Assembly (NCBI GenBank): GCA_002733385.1
Contig: NVVO01000003.1
Coordinates: 1 to 8,177 of the forward strand
Source of the DNA: Robiginitomaculum sp.
GTDB taxonomy: Bacteria > Pseudomonadota > Alphaproteobacteria > Caulobacterales > Maricaulaceae
Length of the DNA: 8,177 nucleotides
Reading direction: 5' to 3'
Positions 6,283-8,177 of the stretch are shown one piece after another. The notes under the pieces were generated by a model, which was given only the letters and a program-made list of their open reading frames with translations, did not search any database and was not told where the DNA came from. Made by a program: the position numbers and the translations under genes. How positions within the stretch are numbered: position 1 is the stretch's first letter; each line of letters starts with the position of its first letter.

Positions 6283-6342
6283 CTCACCCCATCGCAGGAC
6301 GGGGCCCATCTCTCGACTTGGCGCAGACCTCACAATGGATAT
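6283..6342. repeat. Degenerate REP-like extragenic palindrome
   Basis: CTCACCCC (6283-6290) and GGGGCCCATCTCTCG (6301-6315), then GCGCAGACC and ATGGATATCC, resemble the dispersed alphaproteobacterial repeat usually read as 'tcaCCCC...GGGGcccatctctcg'. The CCCC/GGGG arms enclose a 10-base centre that is less paired than in typical copies. This rests on recall of a common pattern, and copy number cannot be seen in one window. Confidence 0.45.
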
Positions 6343-6434
6343 CCACAAATTTACAACACACCTTATATTTTACACGCGCCTTACCCCATTGACAATCCGC
6401 CGCCGCGCCTCTACCCACGCATCAACAAAAGTGA

Positions 6435-6512
6435 GCGGGACAATGAATTTTGTGTTTTTTTTATATGGCAAGACTGGCGAATATTCTTCGCCCAAACCCT
6501 TGCCCTGCCCGC
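6435..6512 (+). ncRNA. Candidate nested RNA stem upstream of the MATE gene
   Basis: Three pairs of arms nest in order: GCGGG (6435-6439) with CCCGC (6508-6512), GGCAAG (6467-6472) with CTTGCC (6499-6504), and GGCGAA (6476-6481) with TTCGCC (6487-6492), the last enclosing a 5-base loop. About 40 bases later an intrinsic terminator follows, then the MATE start. This could be the leader of a riboswitch or attenuator, or a small RNA ending at the terminator. It matches no riboswitch consensus I know. The outermost pair spans an unpaired AT-rich side and may be chance. Direction is assigned only from the terminator. Confidence 0.35.
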
Positions 6513-6550
6513 GACTTGTGATGTCTTAGCTTAACCCGCATAGAGAGCGT

Positions 6551-6581
6551 ACCTCCGGGCTACAGCCACGGAGGTTTTTTT
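6551..6581 (+). terminator. Intrinsic terminator upstream of the MATE gene
   Basis: ACCTCCG (6551-6557) pairs perfectly with CGGAGGT (6569-6575). GGC/GCC pairs inside (6558-6560 with 6565-6567) and a run of T follows (6575-6581). It acts on + strand transcripts. No + strand gene precedes it closely, so it ends either an unannotated transcript from 6300-6550, a lost gene, or a regulated leader of the MATE gene. Confidence 0.8.
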
Positions 6582-6618
6582 ATGTCTCCGTTTTTCTAAT
6601 GACTTTGACGGATATAAA

Positions 6619-8016
6619 ATGACCGATACAACACAAACTAATCAACACCACAAAACCGAATTGCCCACGGCCTGGCCAGGCGAGCTTAAAGCTTTACTGG
6701 CGCTCGGCATTCCCATGGCTCTGACCCAGTTGGCGCAATTTTCCATATATACCATAGACATCCTCATGATCGGGCGGCTCGGGCCTACGGAGTTGGCGGC
6801 GGCGGCTCTGGGCACCGTGGTCTATTTTTTGCTGTGGATGTTGGGGTTTGGCCCGGTGATGGCCGTATCGCCATTGGTGTCCCAGGCCTTGGGGGCTGAT
6901 GTGGCAGACCGGGATAATGTGCGGATTTCCGTGCGCATGGCCTTGTGGACGATTGTGTTCATGTCGCCGTTTATGCTGGTGTTGGTGATACTGACCGAAC
7001 CCATGGCGGTTTTGGCTGGACAAGACCCGGCGCAATCTGCCAAGGCCGGAGCCTATGTTTTAGCACTGGCGGCAGGCTGGCCATTTGCCTTGGGGACAAT
7101 GGTACTCCGCAATTTTCTGGCCGCCCTTGGCAAGACCCGCATACCGCTGGTTTTGGTGTTGTTAAGCGTGGCGCTTAATGCCGGGCTCAACGCATTGTTG
7201 ATTTTCGGCATGTTTGGCTTCCCCGAGTGGGGGCTGGTCGGGGCGGGCATTGCTTCGTCGATTTCCTATATGGTCGGGTTTTTCCTGTTTGTCATCTATA
7301 TCAACTGGGACAAAAAATCCGCGCCGTTTTTACTTTTCAAAAACCTGTTTACCCCCCATTGGCAACGCTTGCGCGAAGTGGTCAGGCTTGGTTGGCCCAT
7401 TAGTTTGACCACGGTGTTTGAAGGCATGTTGTTCAATGCCTGCTTGTTGCTGGTCGGCTTGATCGGGATTATCGAAATTGCCGCTTACCAGATCGCGCTC
7501 AATGTCGTGGCTTTGGCTTTTATGCTGCCCTGGGGCCTGTCCATGGCCGGGGCCATCCGGGTCGGTCTGGCCAAGGGTGCAGGCAATCCAATGGCCGTAA
7601 AACGCGCCGGAATTCTCACTGTGATCACCTCGGTGATCGGAATTATGTTGTTCGCCGTGCCCATTGCATTGATGCCCGAAACCATCGCCGGACTATATAT
7701 GGACGCGGCCAAGCCGGACAATGTTCTGGTCATCACACTGGTCGCCAGCTTCCTGCCTATTGCAGCCGCCTTCATGTTTTTTGACGCGGTGCAGGTAGCG
7801 GCCAATCAGATATTGCGCGGCCTCAAGGACGTGCGTTGGCCCATGGTGGCTACGGGTATTAGTTATTGGGTCATCGGTTTTCCTGCCGCCGCCTATTTGG
7901 CTTTCGCCACACCGCTGGGCGCAAAAGGTGTCTGGTACGGACTATTGCTCGGCTTGCTCAGCGCATCCATACTCCTAAGCTATAGGTTCTGGCGGTTGGC
8001 TTGGGGGGTGCGTTAA
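6619..8016 (+). CDS. MATE-family multidrug/cation antiporter (NorM-like)
   Basis: 465 residues, the usual length for this family of inner-membrane exporters. They expel cationic drugs and dyes in exchange for Na+ or H+. Twelve hydrophobic helices form two similar halves. The first begins with IPMALTQLAQFSIYTIDILM and IGRLGPTELAAAALG, the classic MATE start with an acidic residue in TM1 (D47). The second half begins VRLGWPISLTTVFEG. E268 in TM7 and D389 in TM10 (FFDAVQVAANQILRG) are candidates for the cation-binding acids known from Vibrio NorM (E255 and D371), placed here by position only. ATG 6619 has ACGGA about 6 bases upstream. The gene is GC-rich compared with the region to its left. Its TAA stop overlaps the stop of the convergent gpmA gene. 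The substrate cannot be told from sequence. Confidence 0.95.
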   Translation: MTDTTQTNQHHKTELPTAWPGELKALLALGIPMALTQLAQFSIYTIDILMIGRLGPTELAAAALGTVVYFLLWMLGFGPVMAVSPLVSQALGADVADRDNVRISVRMALWTIVFMSPFMLVLVILTEPMAVLAGQDPAQSAKAGAYVLALAAGWPFALGTMVLRNFLAALGKTRIPLVLVLLSVALNAGLNALLIFGMFGFPEWGLVGAGIASSISYMVGFFLFVIYINWDKKSAPFLLFKNLFTPHWQRLREVVRLGWPISLTTVFEGMLFNACLLLVGLIGIIEIAAYQIALNVVALAFMLPWGLSMAGAIRVGLAKGAGNPMAVKRAGILTVITSVIGIMLFAVPIALMPETIAGLYMDAAKPDNVLVITLVASFLPIAAAFMFFDAVQVAANQILRGLKDVRWPMVATGISYWVIGFPAAAYLAFATPLGAKGVWYGLLLGLLSASILLSYRFWRLAWGVR

Positions 8017-8177
8017 TGGGGCGGAATGAGTTTAGTCCGGCTGTCATCCAAATACCGTGCAGCGGTCACGTTCAATGTCCCGTCCTCAAGTTCGATCAAG
8101 AGCGGATTGCCGGTGGGGACTTCATAGCCGGGGATGTCCGCGTCGGGGACATTGAACAATTGTTTGAGCAAGGCCCG
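8013..8177 (-). CDS. gpmA: 2,3-bisphosphoglycerate-dependent phosphoglycerate mutase, C-terminal part
   Basis: The last 54 codons of a gene that enters from the right edge. The translation starts RALLKQLFNVPDADIPGYEV, continues PTGNPLLIELEDGTL and ends RYLDDSRTKLIPPH. This matches the C-terminus of GpmA: an 'SLRAL' helix after the second catalytic His, then 'IPTGxPLxxEL', then the tail. The enzyme interconverts 3- and 2-phosphoglycerate in glycolysis and gluconeogenesis through a phospho-histidine. The catalytic residues lie outside the window. Another histidine-phosphatase member is possible, but the PTGxPL segment and the tail favour GpmA. It converges on the MATE gene with the stops sharing TTAA. 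Confidence 0.78.
   Translation of the reverse strand, partial: RALLKQLFNVPDADIPGYEVPTGNPLLIELEDGTLNVTAARYLDDSRTKLIPPH

Larger units (their letters stand above)
6179..6618. other. Non-coding interval: REP-like palindrome, stem-loop, terminator
   Basis: No convincing gene is present. A 64-codon + frame at 6335-6529 has no ribosome site or recognisable protein character. From left to right the interval holds the upstream region of the - strand small gene, a REP-like palindrome (about 6283-6342), an eight-T run at 6455-6462, a nested stem-loop (6435-6512) and a strong intrinsic terminator just before the MATE gene. The AT content falls sharply across it, marking the join between accessory and core-like DNA. 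Confidence 0.6.

Noticed and set aside
6389..6417. Promoter with TTGACA at 6389-6394
   Set aside because: The base run 17 positions on (TACCCA) is a poor -10 and the spacer is very GC-rich; a perfect -35 alone is not enough.
6335..6529. 64-codon + strand frame in the gap before the MATE gene
   Set aside because: It has no Shine-Dalgarno site, no recognisable protein character, and overlaps the REP-like repeat and the stem-loop.
6694..7035. 113-codon - strand frame opposite the MATE gene
   Set aside because: It is rich in His, Arg and Gln from reading a GC-rich membrane-protein gene backwards, so it is a shadow frame.
1..8177. CRISPR arrays or tRNA/rRNA genes
   Set aside because: I saw no regularly spaced direct repeats, no cloverleaf with a TTCGA-type arm and no rRNA-like stretch on either strand.

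Overview
The window looks like an accessory segment of an alphaproteobacterial chromosome. Three things suggest this: the transposase types, a degenerate copy of the CCCC/GGGG 'cccatctctcg' extragenic palindrome common in alphaproteobacteria, and a large helical protein resembling the DUF6902 family known from Rhodobacterales and relatives. The order is inferred from recall, without a database search. The MATE and gpmA genes at the right end are visibly GC-richer and look like core genome. The central genes (about 1850-5070) and the small gene at 5783-6178 are AT-rich and look acquired or non-core.

Layout, left to right. (1) 23-379 is the 5' remnant of an exported alpha/beta hydrolase gene, broken by a one-base frameshift near 183 and cut off by an insertion sequence. 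(2) 380-1844 is a complete IS3-family element with 35-bp inverted repeats, overlapping orfA/orfB and a seven-A frameshift run, but no target duplication. (3) 1974-5048 is a three-gene cluster on the + strand. It has a good sigma70-type promoter, then a membrane-bound winged-helix-like regulator with a helical-repeat exported half, then a short secreted protein of 83 residues behind an inverted repeat, then a 352-residue DUF6902-like protein 30 bp further on. (4) 5077-5795 is a complete IS1595-family (ISXO2-like) element with perfect 18-bp ends. (5) 5783-6178 is a small membrane-anchored protein on the - strand whose last codons lie inside that element. (6) 6179-6618 is non-coding: a REP-like palindrome, a nested stem-loop and a strong intrinsic terminator. 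(7) 6619-8016 is a MATE-family multidrug/cation antiporter. It converges on and overlaps by 4 bp the 3' end of gpmA (phosphoglycerate mutase), which runs off the window.

The most interesting part is the cluster at 1974-5048. A one-component membrane regulator, a small secreted protein and a conserved helical cytosolic protein of unknown function sit together between two unrelated insertion sequences. A plausible but unproven reading is that the regulator senses something outside the inner membrane and controls the small secreted protein, with the DUF6902-like protein processing or supporting it. The two elements belong to different families, so this is not a simple composite transposon. The broken hydrolase and missing target duplications show that the locus has been rearranged.
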